Shown here piece by piece: positions 8,418 to 17,397 of a stretch of 64,000 nt of DNA. The stretch lies in NCBI RefSeq assembly GCF_024494385.1, contig NZ_JAEVLT010000005.1, forward strand, positions 124,001 to 188,000. Direction: 5' to 3'. The notes under the pieces were generated by a model. It was not told where the DNA came from, made no database searches, and saw only the letters and a program-made list of their open reading frames with translations. The translations under genes and the position numbers were made by a program. The DNA comes from Bacillus sp. EB600. Its GTDB lineage: Bacteria; Bacillota; Bacilli; Bacillales; Cytobacillaceae. Position 1 is the first letter of the stretch, and every line of letters starts with the position of its first letter.

Positions 8418-9701
8418 ATGTTTCAAAAAACACATGTCCGGCTCACATTAATTAATTCGGTGGTTTTTATTGTATTAATTAGTATCTTGGGATCGATAAT
8501 CTACTTTTTCACCCAGCACCAATTATATCGTGATGTTAATATCTCATTAATAGAGTCAGTCAGTCATTTTCAAAGTCACAATTCAAACCAGGACATAGGA
8601 TCGGTTCCAGACCAGGGAATAGGGGATGGAACCCAAGTGCCGATGAGGAGAGACCCTAGGATTATTACTTTATTATGGGATAAAAAGCATCAGCTTATAG
8701 AGCAAAACAGAGGTTCGGATCTCTTTATGGGGAATGAAAAGCTGATCGAGCCAAAACTAGAAAATAAGCTGACAGATATTGAGGTAGGCCACTTTTCATA
8801 TCGATATTATGCAGTTCCAGTTGAAACCAATATTGGGAAAGTCACAATTCAGGTTATTAGGAATACAAACTCTGAAAAAGAATTATTAGACAGGTTATTG
8901 TTAATAATGACGATTGGCTGTGGTGTTGGGATTTTATGTGCGGTTGGCTCAGGCTATTTTTTGGCAGGAAGAGCGTTAATCCCGATTAAAAATGCATGGC
9001 TAAAGCAGCAACAATTTGTCTCAGACGCCTCCCATGAATTAAGAACACCCCTGGCTGTTATCCAGGCAAAGACAGACCTGTTATTTCGGTCCCCGTCTGC
9101 AACCATTAAAGATAAAAGTATTGATATATCGACAATCTCTAATGAATCAAGGCGACTCTCTAAGCTAGTAACAAATTTATTAACACTGGCAAGATCAGAT
9201 TCTAATCAAATTGAGGTAAAAAAGGAAGTTTTTCAACTAGACGGATTGTTACGTGAGATTTCACAGCAATTTGAGGAAATAGTTTCATATCAGGGAAAAT
9301 CGTTAGTGCTCAATGCATCTGAGCCAGTAACTTTTCTCGGAGATATTGAAAGAATCCATCAAATGATTGTTATTTTGCTTGATAATGCGATCAAATTTAC
9401 AAGCGAAGGTGGGAGAATTCGACTTTCCTGTAGTCAAAGCCATTCTTCTATTGTCCTTCAGGTAGAGGATAGTGGAATTGGAATTTCTGAAAAGGATATT
9501 CCAAGAATCTTTGATCGTTTCTATCAAGGCGATAAATCACGGACAGGCGTCGAGGGAACCGGTCTTGGACTTTCAATTGCCAAATGGATTATCGAAAAGC
9601 ACCATGGCAAGGTAAAGGTGACCAGTAGTCTAAGAAAAGGCACCTTGATCGAAATTACTTTCCCAAAAATCCAAAAAAGAGAAAATAAAAACATTTCTTA
9701 A
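8418..9701 (+). CDS. Membrane sensor histidine kinase
   Basis: Partner kinase of the preceding regulator, 427 residues. Two membrane helices (about 12-33 and 160-183) flank an outer sensor region of about 125 residues of no recognised fold. The phosphorylated His is about residue 206 in SDASHELRTPLAVIQ. The ATP-binding part has the N box (LLDNAIKFT), G1 (DSGIGIS), F (IFDRFYQGDKSR) and G2 (GTGLGLSIAKWII). There is almost no HAMP-like linker, as in small membrane-sensing kinases of Firmicutes. RBS GAGGAGC precedes the ATG. The signal is unknown. Confidence 0.93.
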   Translation: MFQKTHVRLTLINSVVFIVLISILGSIIYFFTQHQLYRDVNISLIESVSHFQSHNSNQDIGSVPDQGIGDGTQVPMRRDPRIITLLWDKKHQLIEQNRGSDLFMGNEKLIEPKLENKLTDIEVGHFSYRYYAVPVETNIGKVTIQVIRNTNSEKELLDRLLLIMTIGCGVGILCAVGSGYFLAGRALIPIKNAWLKQQQFVSDASHELRTPLAVIQAKTDLLFRSPSATIKDKSIDISTISNESRRLSKLVTNLLTLARSDSNQIEVKKEVFQLDGLLREISQQFEEIVSYQGKSLVLNASEPVTFLGDIERIHQMIVILLDNAIKFTSEGGRIRLSCSQSHSSIVLQVEDSGIGISEKDIPRIFDRFYQGDKSRTGVEGTGLGLSIAKWIIEKHHGKVKVTSSLRKGTLIEITFPKIQKRENKNIS

Positions 9702-9820
9702 GAATAAGTTTAGAATCTCCTTTGATAATGTGTCTATTCCTGATGATAAAACAGGAATCAGTTAATCATCAGGAACTTATGCACAATATTAACGGAAAAC
9801 TGGTTTGATTAATAATAAAG

Positions 9821-9849
9821 AGGCACACTGCAGTGAACGCAGCGTGCCT
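9821..9849. terminator. Bidirectional terminator between kinase and cupredoxin genes
   Basis: AGGCACACTGC (9821-9831) pairs with GCAGCGTGCCT (9839-9849) with one G-T pair. The T-run is best on the minus strand (CTTTATTATT), so it mainly serves the convergent cupredoxin gene. Confidence 0.7.
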
Positions 9850-9866
9850 TTGTTCGTCATGCAGTT

Positions 9867-10784
9867 TCATTCAACGATGATTTTCCCGTTAAACATATTC
9901 ATTCCACAACTAAATTTATATTCACCTATACTTGAAGGTGTAAACGTTAAAGTTGTGGTTCCCACTTTCAGGTTTACGTTATTAATGTTAAAGTTTGGCA
10001 TTGACAAGGTTGATAAACAGCTGTTTTTCAGAGGATTGTGAATGTCTAATTCCACTTGTACTCCCTTTTTTACCCGCAATACGTTTGGAGAATACCCAGT
10101 TGGAGTTACTTCCATCTTAATTTTTGGAGAACTTTCTTTTGTTACGTCAACTTCACCCGAAGCAGTTGTTGAACCACTTGAATTACTCGTGGTTGAAGTA
10201 TTGCCAGCAGCTTCATTTTCTTGAGCATGGGCAGTTGCTGCCATGTTACTAACTTTAATGATGTCGCTGCTATAAAGAAATAAAAATATAGATAGTAGAA
10301 CAATCCCTGCTGATAGAACGACAAACGGTGAGATTGTTTGTGTATCTAGGATTAATTCTCCACTCGCTTCCACATGAATTAATAAAATAACGAACCCAAG
10401 TAAAATTACATAGAAAACTAAAAGAATAATCAAGAAGATAAAAGGGTTTTCTGTATTAATACTTACACCCAATATTGCCCCCATGAGACCGCCCATAAGA
10501 CCAGAAAGTGATCCAAGTAGAATGGGCATAATTCCGATTGGCTGTCCGCCTAGAAATCCAATTATAAACCCTATAATAATCCCGATACCACAAGACAGGA
10601 ATAGGTCCGCGGAAAGAACCCCGCTCAAATATCCACTCATAATCCCAGTCATGGCTGCTGTTGTCATGGCAATGACAATCCCATGAAGTTTTGTTAATTT
10701 CTTTTTATGCTGACAGACTTGGTATATTGTATAGCCACTCATAATGGAAACCACTGCAATTGCAATAATTGTTATCGTATTCAT
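9867..10784 (-). CDS. Polytopic membrane protein with C-terminal cupredoxin-like domain
   Basis: Protein of 305 residues starting at ATG 10784, set by AAAGGAG at 10791-10797. The N-terminal 190 residues hold about five or six membrane helices, two of them glycine-rich (GIIIGFIIGFLGG, GSLSGLMGGLMGAILG). A Ser/Thr/Gly linker leads to an extracytoplasmic cupredoxin-like domain (about 220-305). This domain has KIKMEVTPTGYSPNVLRVKKG, a Cys in NSCLSTLSMP and the terminal CGMNMFNG, the Cys/Met ligand pattern of PF13473-type copper domains. A role in copper binding or trafficking at the membrane is likely but not proven. It is divergent from hmp across a 289-bp gap. I do not know a named homologue. 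Confidence 0.8.
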   Translation of the reverse strand: MNTITIIAIAVVSIMSGYTIYQVCQHKKKLTKLHGIVIAMTTAAMTGIMSGYLSGVLSADLFLSCGIGIIIGFIIGFLGGQPIGIMPILLGSLSGLMGGLMGAILGVSINTENPFIFLIILLVFYVILLGFVILLIHVEASGELILDTQTISPFVVLSAGIVLLSIFLFLYSSDIIKVSNMAATAHAQENEAAGNTSTTSNSSGSTTASGEVDVTKESSPKIKMEVTPTGYSPNVLRVKKGVQVELDIHNPLKNSCLSTLSMPNFNINNVNLKVGTTTLTFTPSSIGEYKFSCGMNMFNGKIIVE

Positions 10785-10989
10785 CTTTGTCTCCTTTAAC
10801 TGCATTAAAAAACATTATATCTATATCATTAATGTAGTAATTAAATGTGAAATTAACAATACCGATTAATGGATTATTTTGAACGTTTCATGAAATTTAT
10901 TTTAAGAGAAGTATAAATATACCAAACTGATAATCATAACTTGTGAATAATGATTTTAAGCTATTATTTTTTCAAAAAATAATTCGAAA

Positions 10990-11032
10990 TGTGATTTAGA
11001 TCACTAAGTTGCTGTGTAATGTCCCATATAAT
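10990..11032 (+). promoter_or_regulatory. hmp promoter with Fnr/Crp-type operator
   Basis: TGTGATTTAGATCACT (10990-11005) fits the TGTGA-N6-TCAC dyad bound by Fnr/Crp proteins. TATAAT at 11027-11032 is a perfect -10 without a good -35. Taking transcription to start seven bases after the -10, the dyad centre falls at -41.5, the classic position for activation by Fnr. Anaerobic or nitrosative induction of hmp is expected, as in B. subtilis. Confidence 0.7.
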
Positions 11033-11073
11033 AACACTATGAACAAAGTGCTAACTAAAGAGGAGTGTTAATT

Positions 11074-12318
11074 TTGTTAGATCAAAAGAAAGTAGACATT
11101 ATTAAATCAACTGTGCCTGTATTGGAACAATATGGGGAAAAAATTACAACACGTTTTTATCAATTAATGTTTGGAAACCATCCAGAATTACTAAATATTT
11201 TTAATCATGCCAATCAAAAACAAGGCAAGCAGCAGCGAGCGCTTGCAAGTGCAGTTTATGCAGCAGCAATGTATATAGACAATCTTGAAGTTATACTTCC
11301 TGTCGTAAAGCAAATTGCTCATAAGCACAGGAGTTTGGGAATTAAGCCGGAGCATTATCCGATTGTCGGAGAACACCTATTATTGGCCATTAAGGATGTT
11401 TTAGGAGATGCTGCAACAGATGAGATCATGGACGCTTGGGCAGAGGCCTATGGTGTTATTGCGGATGCTTTTATCAGTGTTGAGGCTGGAATGTATGATG
11501 AAGCAGCACATCAACGTGGAGGCTGGGAAGGCTTCCGTCCATTCATTGTCGATCGTAAAGTGAAAGAAAGTGACGTAATTACCTCATTTTATCTTAAACC
11601 GGAAGACAAAAAGGAAATTGCGAGCTTCCAGCCAGGTCAATATATCAGCATAAAACTAGAAATCGAAGGGGAAAGATTCACCCATATTCGTCAATATAGC
11701 CTATCAGATGCACCCGGTAAAGATTACTATAGGATTAGCGTTAAACAAGAAACAGGAACGGCCAATCCAGATGGAAAGGTTTCAAATTACCTTCATGAGA
11801 GTGTAAATGAAGGAGACCGTTTAAATATAAGTGCTCCTGCTGGAGACTTCATTTTGGATTTGGATAAAAAGTCACCTGTTGTCTTATTAAGTGGCGGTGT
11901 TGGTCTTACTCCTATCCTAAGTATGTTAAAAACTGTAGCAGACGTTCAACCAGAGCGGGATGTTACATTTATCCATGCTGCGCAAAATAGCAGCGTTCAC
12001 GCTTTAAGAGATGAAGTCGACGAAATATCTGCTAATGACAAGGTGAAAGCATTTGTATTTTATGATTCACCAAATGAAGATGATCGTATCAATAAAAAAT
12101 TTGATGTCGAAGGCTATGTAACGAAGGAGTGGTTGAAGGAGAATACAGCCATTAACGATGCGGATTTTTATTTCTGCGGGCCGCAGCCATTTATGAAGGC
12201 AATCAATCGTTCATTAACAGAACTAGGTGTTGACGAAGCTAAAATCCATTACGAGTTTTTTGGACCGAAAGGTAATTTGTTAGAAAATCAGGAGCGTCCA
12301 TTGAGCGAAGTACAATAG
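11074..12318 (+). CDS. hmp: Flavohaemoglobin (nitric oxide dioxygenase)
   Basis: Cytoplasmic enzyme of 414 residues that oxidises nitric oxide to nitrate with O2 and NAD(P)H. The globin domain (1-140) has the N-terminus MLDQKKVDIIKSTVPVLEQ, the proximal His in AHKHRSLGIKPEHYPIVGEHLL, and the Tyr and Glu helix partners. The FAD domain (about 150-260) has FQPGQYISIK and IRQYSLSDAP, and the NAD domain (about 265-400) has SGGVGLTPILSML and FYFCGPQPFMKAI. TTG at 11074 is chosen because AGGAG lies eight bases before it and the resulting N-terminus matches B. subtilis Hmp; a GTG at 11065 overlaps that site. It is monocistronic under an Fnr-like site. Confidence 0.97.
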   Translation: MLDQKKVDIIKSTVPVLEQYGEKITTRFYQLMFGNHPELLNIFNHANQKQGKQQRALASAVYAAAMYIDNLEVILPVVKQIAHKHRSLGIKPEHYPIVGEHLLLAIKDVLGDAATDEIMDAWAEAYGVIADAFISVEAGMYDEAAHQRGGWEGFRPFIVDRKVKESDVITSFYLKPEDKKEIASFQPGQYISIKLEIEGERFTHIRQYSLSDAPGKDYYRISVKQETGTANPDGKVSNYLHESVNEGDRLNISAPAGDFILDLDKKSPVVLLSGGVGLTPILSMLKTVADVQPERDVTFIHAAQNSSVHALRDEVDEISANDKVKAFVFYDSPNEDDRINKKFDVEGYVTKEWLKENTAINDADFYFCGPQPFMKAINRSLTELGVDEAKIHYEFFGPKGNLLENQERPLSEVQ

Positions 12319-12670
12319 TAGTAGGCGGCCTCCATGGAAGAACTTACTGTTTTTCTTCGTGCAAGGTATCGTCTCCGAACCTTATACCAGGCTAGGCAGT
12401 TTTCAAGGTTCAAAAATATAAATTCCGCGACTATAAATTTAATCGAAAAAAGCCGATTTCCACGAGTGGAAATCGGCTTTTTACATTTATGCATGGCCAT
12501 TGACTAATCCAAAGGTCCCAAAATTTATTTATAACCGAAATATTTTTTCCAAATGTTAACGATTATCGAATGTCGATAAGATTGGATAAAAAATAAGGTA
12601 TCCCTGTTTTGATTCCCTTGCCAAATATGTTTAAATGGAAGGTGGATAAAGCCTGAAAGGATGAAGCTTT
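12319..12670. other. Intergenic region downstream of hmp
   Basis: Apart from the strong terminator at 12446-12483, this 350-base stretch has no supported gene. The 130 bases between the hmp stop and the terminator show no open frame of interest. The part after the terminator should hold the promoter of the SGNH hydrolase gene, but no clear -35/-10 pair stands out. Confidence 0.5.
12446..12483. terminator. Strong bidirectional terminator
   Basis: AAAAAGCCGATTTCCA and TGGAAATCGGCTTTTT are perfectly complementary around a four-base loop, with A and T runs on both sides. Confidence 0.9.
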
Positions 12671-13447
12671 TTGAACAAGAACAGCATACGATTGATTACC
12701 TTTTTCTCAGCATTATTATGCCTGCTCTGGCTATTTGGGCTTGGGTGGACAATCACCAAATATTACGCATCCACACCTGGTAAAGTTTCTCAAGTTAAAA
12801 CAGCATCCAAAAAGGCAGAAAATAAAAAAACAATAAACATTGTGGCACTGGGAGATTCACTGACGAAAGGTTTAGGGGATGATACAGGCAAAGGTTTTGT
12901 CGGCGATATTAAAGATCAGGTCAAAAAGCGGACCAACAAACAGGTCAGTTTATTAAACCTTGGAATAAATGGACAGACTTCCGATGAACTTTGCAAACAG
13001 GTGAAGCAACCCGAGGTATTGCGGCAAATTGGCGGTGCTGATATGGTATTAATTACAATTGGTGGCAACGATTTGTTTAGAGGCGGCCAAGGCTTAGTGG
13101 ATTATAAAACGGACAAAATCATGGTGATAGAGAAAAAGTATTTAGATAATTTAAAGTTTATTTTTACAGAGATTCGAAACGTAAATCCCAATGCGAACGT
13201 GTTTTTTGTTGGGTTGTATAACCCGTTTATCAATTTAAGTACTGGAAAAGAGACATCAACAATAGTTCGCCGTTGGAATTATGATAGTGCAGAGGTCAGT
13301 GCCGCATTTCCAAAAGTTGTCTTTGTTCCAACCTTCGATCTATTCGAATTAAAAGTAAATGATTATCTGTATTCAGATAAGTTTCATCCAAATTCAAAAG
13401 GCTACCGACTGATTGCAGAACGGGTAGCAGCATTGCTTACATGGTGA
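12671..13447 (+). CDS. Secreted SGNH/GDSL-type hydrolase (YpmR-like)
   Basis: Membrane-anchored or secreted esterase/lipase-like protein of 258 residues. One N-terminal hydrophobic segment (about 7-28) is followed by the SGNH fold: block I ALGDSLTKG with the nucleophile Ser, block II glycine in LGINGQTSDEL, block III GGNDLF with the Asn, and block V DKFHPNSKGY with catalytic Asp and His. All four blocks are present. The N-terminal anchor lacks a lipobox Cys. Length and layout match B. subtilis YpmR. Start is TTG with GAAAGG ten bases upstream. The substrate is unknown. The ABC ATPase gene follows after 16 bases, so cotranscription is possible. Confidence 0.88.
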   Translation: MNKNSIRLITFFSALLCLLWLFGLGWTITKYYASTPGKVSQVKTASKKAENKKTINIVALGDSLTKGLGDDTGKGFVGDIKDQVKKRTNKQVSLLNLGINGQTSDELCKQVKQPEVLRQIGGADMVLITIGGNDLFRGGQGLVDYKTDKIMVIEKKYLDNLKFIFTEIRNVNPNANVFFVGLYNPFINLSTGKETSTIVRRWNYDSAEVSAAFPKVVFVPTFDLFELKVNDYLYSDKFHPNSKGYRLIAERVAALLTW

Positions 13448-13463
13448 GGAGACACGAGATCGA

Positions 13464-14375
13464 ATGGAGAATATCACATTATCTGTAAATAATCTCAAAA
13501 AAGTAATTGGGAAAAAAGAAATCATTAAAGGAATCACATTTGAATTAAAGGAAGGTGAGGTTTTCGGATTTTTAGGACCAAATGGTGCCGGGAAAACTAC
13601 GACAATCCGGATGCTCGTTGGGTTAATTAAGCCAACCTCTGGCATGATTAAAATTTGTGGTTACAATATTCAAACTCATTTTCATAACGCATTAAAAAAT
13701 CTCGGCTGTATTGTCGAAAATCCAGAGCTATATCCGTACCTGTCAGGCTGGAATAATCTTCTTCATTTTGCGCGGATGCTTGATGGGGTTGGGGAGGACA
13801 GAATCAAAGAGGTTACAGAGCTTGTCAGGTTATCGGAACGAATTCATGATAAGGTAAAAACCTATTCCCTTGGGATGAGACAACGCCTCGGAATTGCCCA
13901 AGCACTCTTAGGATCGCCTAGGGTCTTGATCCTTGATGAACCTACAAACGGGTTGGACCCCGCAGGAATTCGCGAAATGCGGCAGTTTATTCGGTTTCTG
14001 GCAGAGAAGGAAGGATTAAGTGTATTGGTTTCAAGCCACTTATTAAGTGAAATCCAACTTTTGTGTGACCGTGTGGCAATTATAACAAAAGGGACCATTA
14101 TTAAAACCGATACGGTCCAGCATTTATTATCTAACCGAGAAAGAGTCGAATGGCACCTTCACCCTTTTAACAATGGAAAACAAATTTTGGAAAAATTGAC
14201 CAAAGTGGAAGTGAAGACTGATGGTATATTGTTGACAGAGTTCGATGAGACCAATATTGCAGACTGGAATAAACAGCTTGTTGATGCAGGCGTTCAAGTG
14301 ACGGAAATGAATCGAAAGCTTCCTGTATTGGAAGATCTTTTCCTCGAGCTTACAGGGGGTGCGAAGATTGACTAA
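13464..14375 (+). CDS. ABC transporter ATPase (BcrA/YhcH-like)
   Basis: ATPase of 303 residues for the exporter whose permease follows. Walker A is GPNGAGKTT, the signature is YSLGMRQRLGIAQALLG, and Walker B is VLILDEPTNGLDPAG, with switch His in SSHLLSEIQ. The C-terminal 80 residues form the extra domain seen in bacitracin/antimicrobial-peptide type exporters. ATG is preceded by GAGGAG. The end overlaps the permease gene by eight bases. A role in peptide or drug export or immunity is typical for the family but is not shown here. Confidence 0.93.
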   Translation: MENITLSVNNLKKVIGKKEIIKGITFELKEGEVFGFLGPNGAGKTTTIRMLVGLIKPTSGMIKICGYNIQTHFHNALKNLGCIVENPELYPYLSGWNNLLHFARMLDGVGEDRIKEVTELVRLSERIHDKVKTYSLGMRQRLGIAQALLGSPRVLILDEPTNGLDPAGIREMRQFIRFLAEKEGLSVLVSSHLLSEIQLLCDRVAIITKGTIIKTDTVQHLLSNRERVEWHLHPFNNGKQILEKLTKVEVKTDGILLTEFDETNIADWNKQLVDAGVQVTEMNRKLPVLEDLFLELTGGAKID

Positions 14376-15348
14376 ATTGATTGAAAACGAAATGATGAAG
14401 CTTATCGCAAAAAAACGTCTGGTTGTGATTGCACTCATTATAGGTGTTCTTGTCATTTTGTTTACATACGCACAATATAAAACGGTTCAAACCCAACGTG
14501 AGAAACTGGGAACAAGTGATTGGCGAACCATTTTGCAGCAGCAAATTATTGACACCCAAAATCGCTTAAGCTCAAGCAGGATATCAGCTGAATGGAAGAA
14601 GCAGCTGCAAATTTCTCTTCAACAGCAGCAATATTATCTTAACCATAATATAAATCCTTCGGAGCCTGGGGCTCCAACATTTGTCAGGATGTTTCTTGAG
14701 AATTCAATTGATTTATTCATCCCGTTAATGGTGATGGTGATTGCAAGCGATCTTGTTTCATCTGAGCACAGTCTTGGGTCGATTAAGCTGCTTTTGACGA
14801 GGCCTGTTCGCAGGTGGAGGGTACTTTTAAGTAAATATATTACCCTATGTTTGGCGATCTCATTAATCGTGTTTATTTCAGGTGTTCTTGCCTACGTGCT
14901 TTCTGGGGTGGTTTTTGGCTACAAGGGATGGCAGGCGCCTATTCTAACAGGTTTTTCGGTAAATGAATCGGGGTTAAATACAGCTGCGGTAAAACTTCTT
15001 GATACGTGGCAATATTTGTTGATGGACTTTGGTTTGGTTTGGTTTGTTGCCATTGTCGTTGGGACGTTATCTTTCATGCTTTCGGTCTTGATTCGTAGTA
15101 CGGCAGCTGGAATGGGTGTAATGCTCGCAGCTTTAATTTCAGGAGCTATTCTCAGCAATATGGTGTCGTCATGGCACTCAGCAAAGTATTTCTTTATGGT
15201 TAATTTGCGGTTAACTGATTACTTAAAGGGTACTGCACCTCCAATTGAGGGTATGACCCTTTCCTTTTCGCTGATTGACCTCTTAGTCTGGTGGGCAGCA
15301 GCATTATTTGTTGCGTTTTTGTTCTTTACCAAAAAGGATGTATATTAA
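14368..15348 (+). CDS. ABC-2 type permease partner of the preceding ATPase
   Basis: Permease of 326 residues of the YhcI/BcrB group. One membrane helix at about 17-34 is followed by an outer loop rich in Gln that reads like a coiled coil, then five further helices (about 105-325) with SDLVSSEHSLGSIKLLLTRP, the usual cytoplasmic loop motif. TTG at 14368 is favoured because AGGGGGTG lies six bases before it and it gives the family-like start MTKLIENEMMKL; GTG 14359 is the alternative. The overlap with the ATPase gene means tight coupling. Confidence 0.9.
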   Translation: MTKLIENEMMKLIAKKRLVVIALIIGVLVILFTYAQYKTVQTQREKLGTSDWRTILQQQIIDTQNRLSSSRISAEWKKQLQISLQQQQYYLNHNINPSEPGAPTFVRMFLENSIDLFIPLMVMVIASDLVSSEHSLGSIKLLLTRPVRRWRVLLSKYITLCLAISLIVFISGVLAYVLSGVVFGYKGWQAPILTGFSVNESGLNTAAVKLLDTWQYLLMDFGLVWFVAIVVGTLSFMLSVLIRSTAAGMGVMLAALISGAILSNMVSSWHSAKYFFMVNLRLTDYLKGTAPPIEGMTLSFSLIDLLVWWAAALFVAFLFFTKKDVY

Positions 15349-15365
15349 ATTTATTTGAATTTAGA

Positions 15366-15455
15366 TAACTGTCCAGCTCCAGCGCCCAGCGACTAGTGTA
15401 CTTCGCCCACCTCCCTACGATAAGTCAAGCACGAATGCGCTTCCGCTCTTCGTGT
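15366..15455 (+). repeat. Dispersed intergenic repeat, copy B
   Basis: The core CCAGCTCCAGCGCCCAGCG followed by ACTAGTGTACTTCGCC and CTCCCTAC.ATAAGTCAA aligns over about 85 bases with the minus strand of 49648-49736. Related repeat-like text with GTCGCTAAACGGTCGCTACCGC continues to about 15518. It fills the gap between the ABC permease and the CAP lipoprotein. Confidence 0.8.
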
Positions 15456-15606
15456 TTCCTTTATCTCAGTCGGTGTGCCCCAGTCCATACGTCGCTAAAC
15501 GGTCGCTACCGCTTTTCTATTTCTCCACTTATTTTACCAACCATATTTTTTATGGTTAGGAAAAAAATAAGGATGACCTTTTGAGGTCAAAGAGGAGGTT
15601 TTAACA

Positions 15607-16470
15607 TTGGAATCTAAAAAAGTAAAGCTGGTTATCGCGGCAATCTTAATGGCAGCACTCTCGGGCTGTGCCAATAATACCGATAATGTAAATGGTCCCA
15701 GAAACGTGTCAACAGGTGACTTACAGCATCCAATTCGGAATACAAATGTGTCAAATCCAACAGGTAATCTAAACGTATCAGACCGTAATCGGAATGGTCC
15801 AAACGTGAATCCTCTCTTCACGGCTAATGAAATCCAGCCTATGAACAACGGCTATATAACCATTGACCCAAATTCCTATAGCACCACTACACCGAGCCAT
15901 CAATTTCCGCACACTAGACAGGTGAACAATGGGCAGTATTGGTACTATATGTTTGAATCTGGAACAAGACAGCCACAAACCGGAGGAATTACACAACCAG
16001 GGCAAAATATCATCACTGCGCCGAATACACAAATCCCGGCGATACCTGGAAAGCCACCTGTACAACAGCCTAATACGGCACCATCGGCTAGGATCAGTCA
16101 AATAGCTCAACAGGTGATCGAGCTAACCAATAATGAGAGAAGGAAAAATGGTTTACCTCCGCTCAGTGCAGATGCTTCACTTAGTAAAGTAGCCCAAACC
16201 AAGACAAACGATATGAATGCAAAACATTATTTCTCGCATACAAGTCCTACCTATGGTTCTCCGTTTGATATGATGAGGGACTTCGGTGTTACTTATAGGG
16301 CCGCGGGAGAAAATATCGCAATGGGTCAGACAACCGCGCAACAAGTCGTAACGTCGTGGATGAATAGTGAAGGACATCGCAAAAATATTTTAAGTACAAA
16401 TTATACAAACATTGGTGTAGGTTATACATCCAGCGGCAACTATTGGTCACAAATGTTTATTGGAAAGTAA
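15607..16470 (+). CDS. CAP-domain (SCP/PR1) lipoprotein, YkwD-like
   Basis: Lipoprotein of 287 residues. The signal peptide ends in a lipobox ALSGC with the lipidated Cys at 21. Residues 22-150 are an Asn/Pro/Gln/Thr-rich, probably disordered stretch. The CAP domain occupies about 160-287, with ELTNNERRKNGLPPLSAD, HYFSHTSPTYGSPFDMM, GENIAMGQTT and WMNSEGHRKNILS, including the conserved His and Glu of the CAP cavity. Such proteins are common on Bacillus cells and spores, but their biochemical role is unclear. TTG start is fixed by GAGGAGG eight bases upstream. Confidence 0.92.
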   Translation: MESKKVKLVIAAILMAALSGCANNTDNVNGPRNVSTGDLQHPIRNTNVSNPTGNLNVSDRNRNGPNVNPLFTANEIQPMNNGYITIDPNSYSTTTPSHQFPHTRQVNNGQYWYYMFESGTRQPQTGGITQPGQNIITAPNTQIPAIPGKPPVQQPNTAPSARISQIAQQVIELTNNERRKNGLPPLSADASLSKVAQTKTNDMNAKHYFSHTSPTYGSPFDMMRDFGVTYRAAGENIAMGQTTAQQVVTSWMNSEGHRKNILSTNYTNIGVGYTSSGNYWSQMFIGK

Positions 16471-16473
16471 CAA

Positions 16474-16513
16474 AAAGGAACTATCCCAACTAAACCGGGA
16501 TGGTTCCTTTTTT
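16474..16513 (+). terminator. Terminator of the CAP lipoprotein gene
   Basis: AAAGGAACTATCCC (16474-16487) pairs with GGGATGGTTCCTTT (16497-16510), one G-T pair, followed by a T-run. Confidence 0.9.
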
Positions 16514-16682
16514 ATGGTAAAAAATTAGTCCATTTATAATTAATATAGAAGAGTTCTTTTTCCAATCTAAAGCTAAATACTCAGGAATTTTTGAAAAAGG
16601 ATAAATTTATTTGAATCAATTGGGGAATGATAAATCTCGTTCCATTTGGAAATGTTTGAGAAAAAAGGAGATGTTTTTATTA

Positions 16683-17246
16683 ATGAGAAAGAAAAAGAAA
16701 GTGATTGGATTGGTTCTAGGATTATTTTTAGTTTTACCAGGGATGGCTTTTGCAAATGGCACGATGTCAAATACTACTAATAAGGGGGAAAATAGTACTG
16801 AGAATCGTCTTGATCAAAGACACTATCAAATGATGGATAAAAATTGGCAAGAAAAAATGAAACAAAAACAGCAAAAACTTCTTTCATTCGTAAACAAGTA
16901 TACACCTGAAAAAACGCAGGAATGGGAAGCAGTAATCAAAGATAGAAATAGAATTATCGAAAAATGGCAAAGTCCACAGTTTGCTGAAAAAAGACAGCAA
17001 TGGAAAAAAGAAAAAATGGCAAAATTCGAGGGACTCCATAAACAGTATGAAGAGGGGAAAATTACGAAAGAAGAGTTTGTTAAAAAAGTACATGGCGGCA
17101 AGGAAACGGGTCATTGGAAAATATATCATGAGCTTAAGGACTCAGTAAAAAATAACAATCACAAAAGAACAGCCCAACTGTTAAATCAATTGCTCACACA
17201 TTACAAAAAGCAAAATGAAATAATGAATGCTGCCATGAAGAGTTAA
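16683..17246 (+). CDS. Secreted Lys/Gln-rich hypothetical protein
   Basis: Not recognised. Protein of 187 residues with a clean signal peptide (KKKK, then about 18 hydrophobic residues, cleavage after MAFA). The mature part is highly charged, rich in Lys, Gln, Glu, Trp and Met, and likely all helical. It includes a KITKEEFVKK segment like those of small secreted helical proteins of Bacillus, and has no Cys. The ATG at 16683 was chosen to give the signal peptide its normal start; the AAAAGGAG site is 12 bases upstream, and an ATG at 16671 abuts that site. It has its own terminator. Confidence 0.75.
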   Translation: MRKKKKVIGLVLGLFLVLPGMAFANGTMSNTTNKGENSTENRLDQRHYQMMDKNWQEKMKQKQQKLLSFVNKYTPEKTQEWEAVIKDRNRIIEKWQSPQFAEKRQQWKKEKMAKFEGLHKQYEEGKITKEEFVKKVHGGKETGHWKIYHELKDSVKNNNHKRTAQLLNQLLTHYKKQNEIMNAAMKS

Positions 17247-17259
17247 TCATTTTATAAAG

Positions 17260-17284
17260 GAAAACGCTAGCTGTAGGCGTTTTC
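17260..17284 (+). terminator. Terminator of the secreted protein gene
   Basis: GAAAACGC (17260-17267) pairs with GCGTTTTC (17277-17284) around a nine-base loop; the T-rich tail is CTTCTT. Confidence 0.65.
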
Positions 17285-17397
17285 TTCTTACATATTTTTT
17301 TGGGAATTTCATGCTTAATTGCTCTTAATTTGAAGGTGTAAGGGAAAGGGTTATGGAAAAGATAAAAAGAAGACATAACATCAAGGGGGATTTGAGA

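Noticed and set aside
9734..9775. Inverted repeat TTCCTGATGAT...ATCATCAGGAA after the kinase gene
   Set aside because: Long loop and no T-run; the true terminator is the hairpin at 9821-9849.
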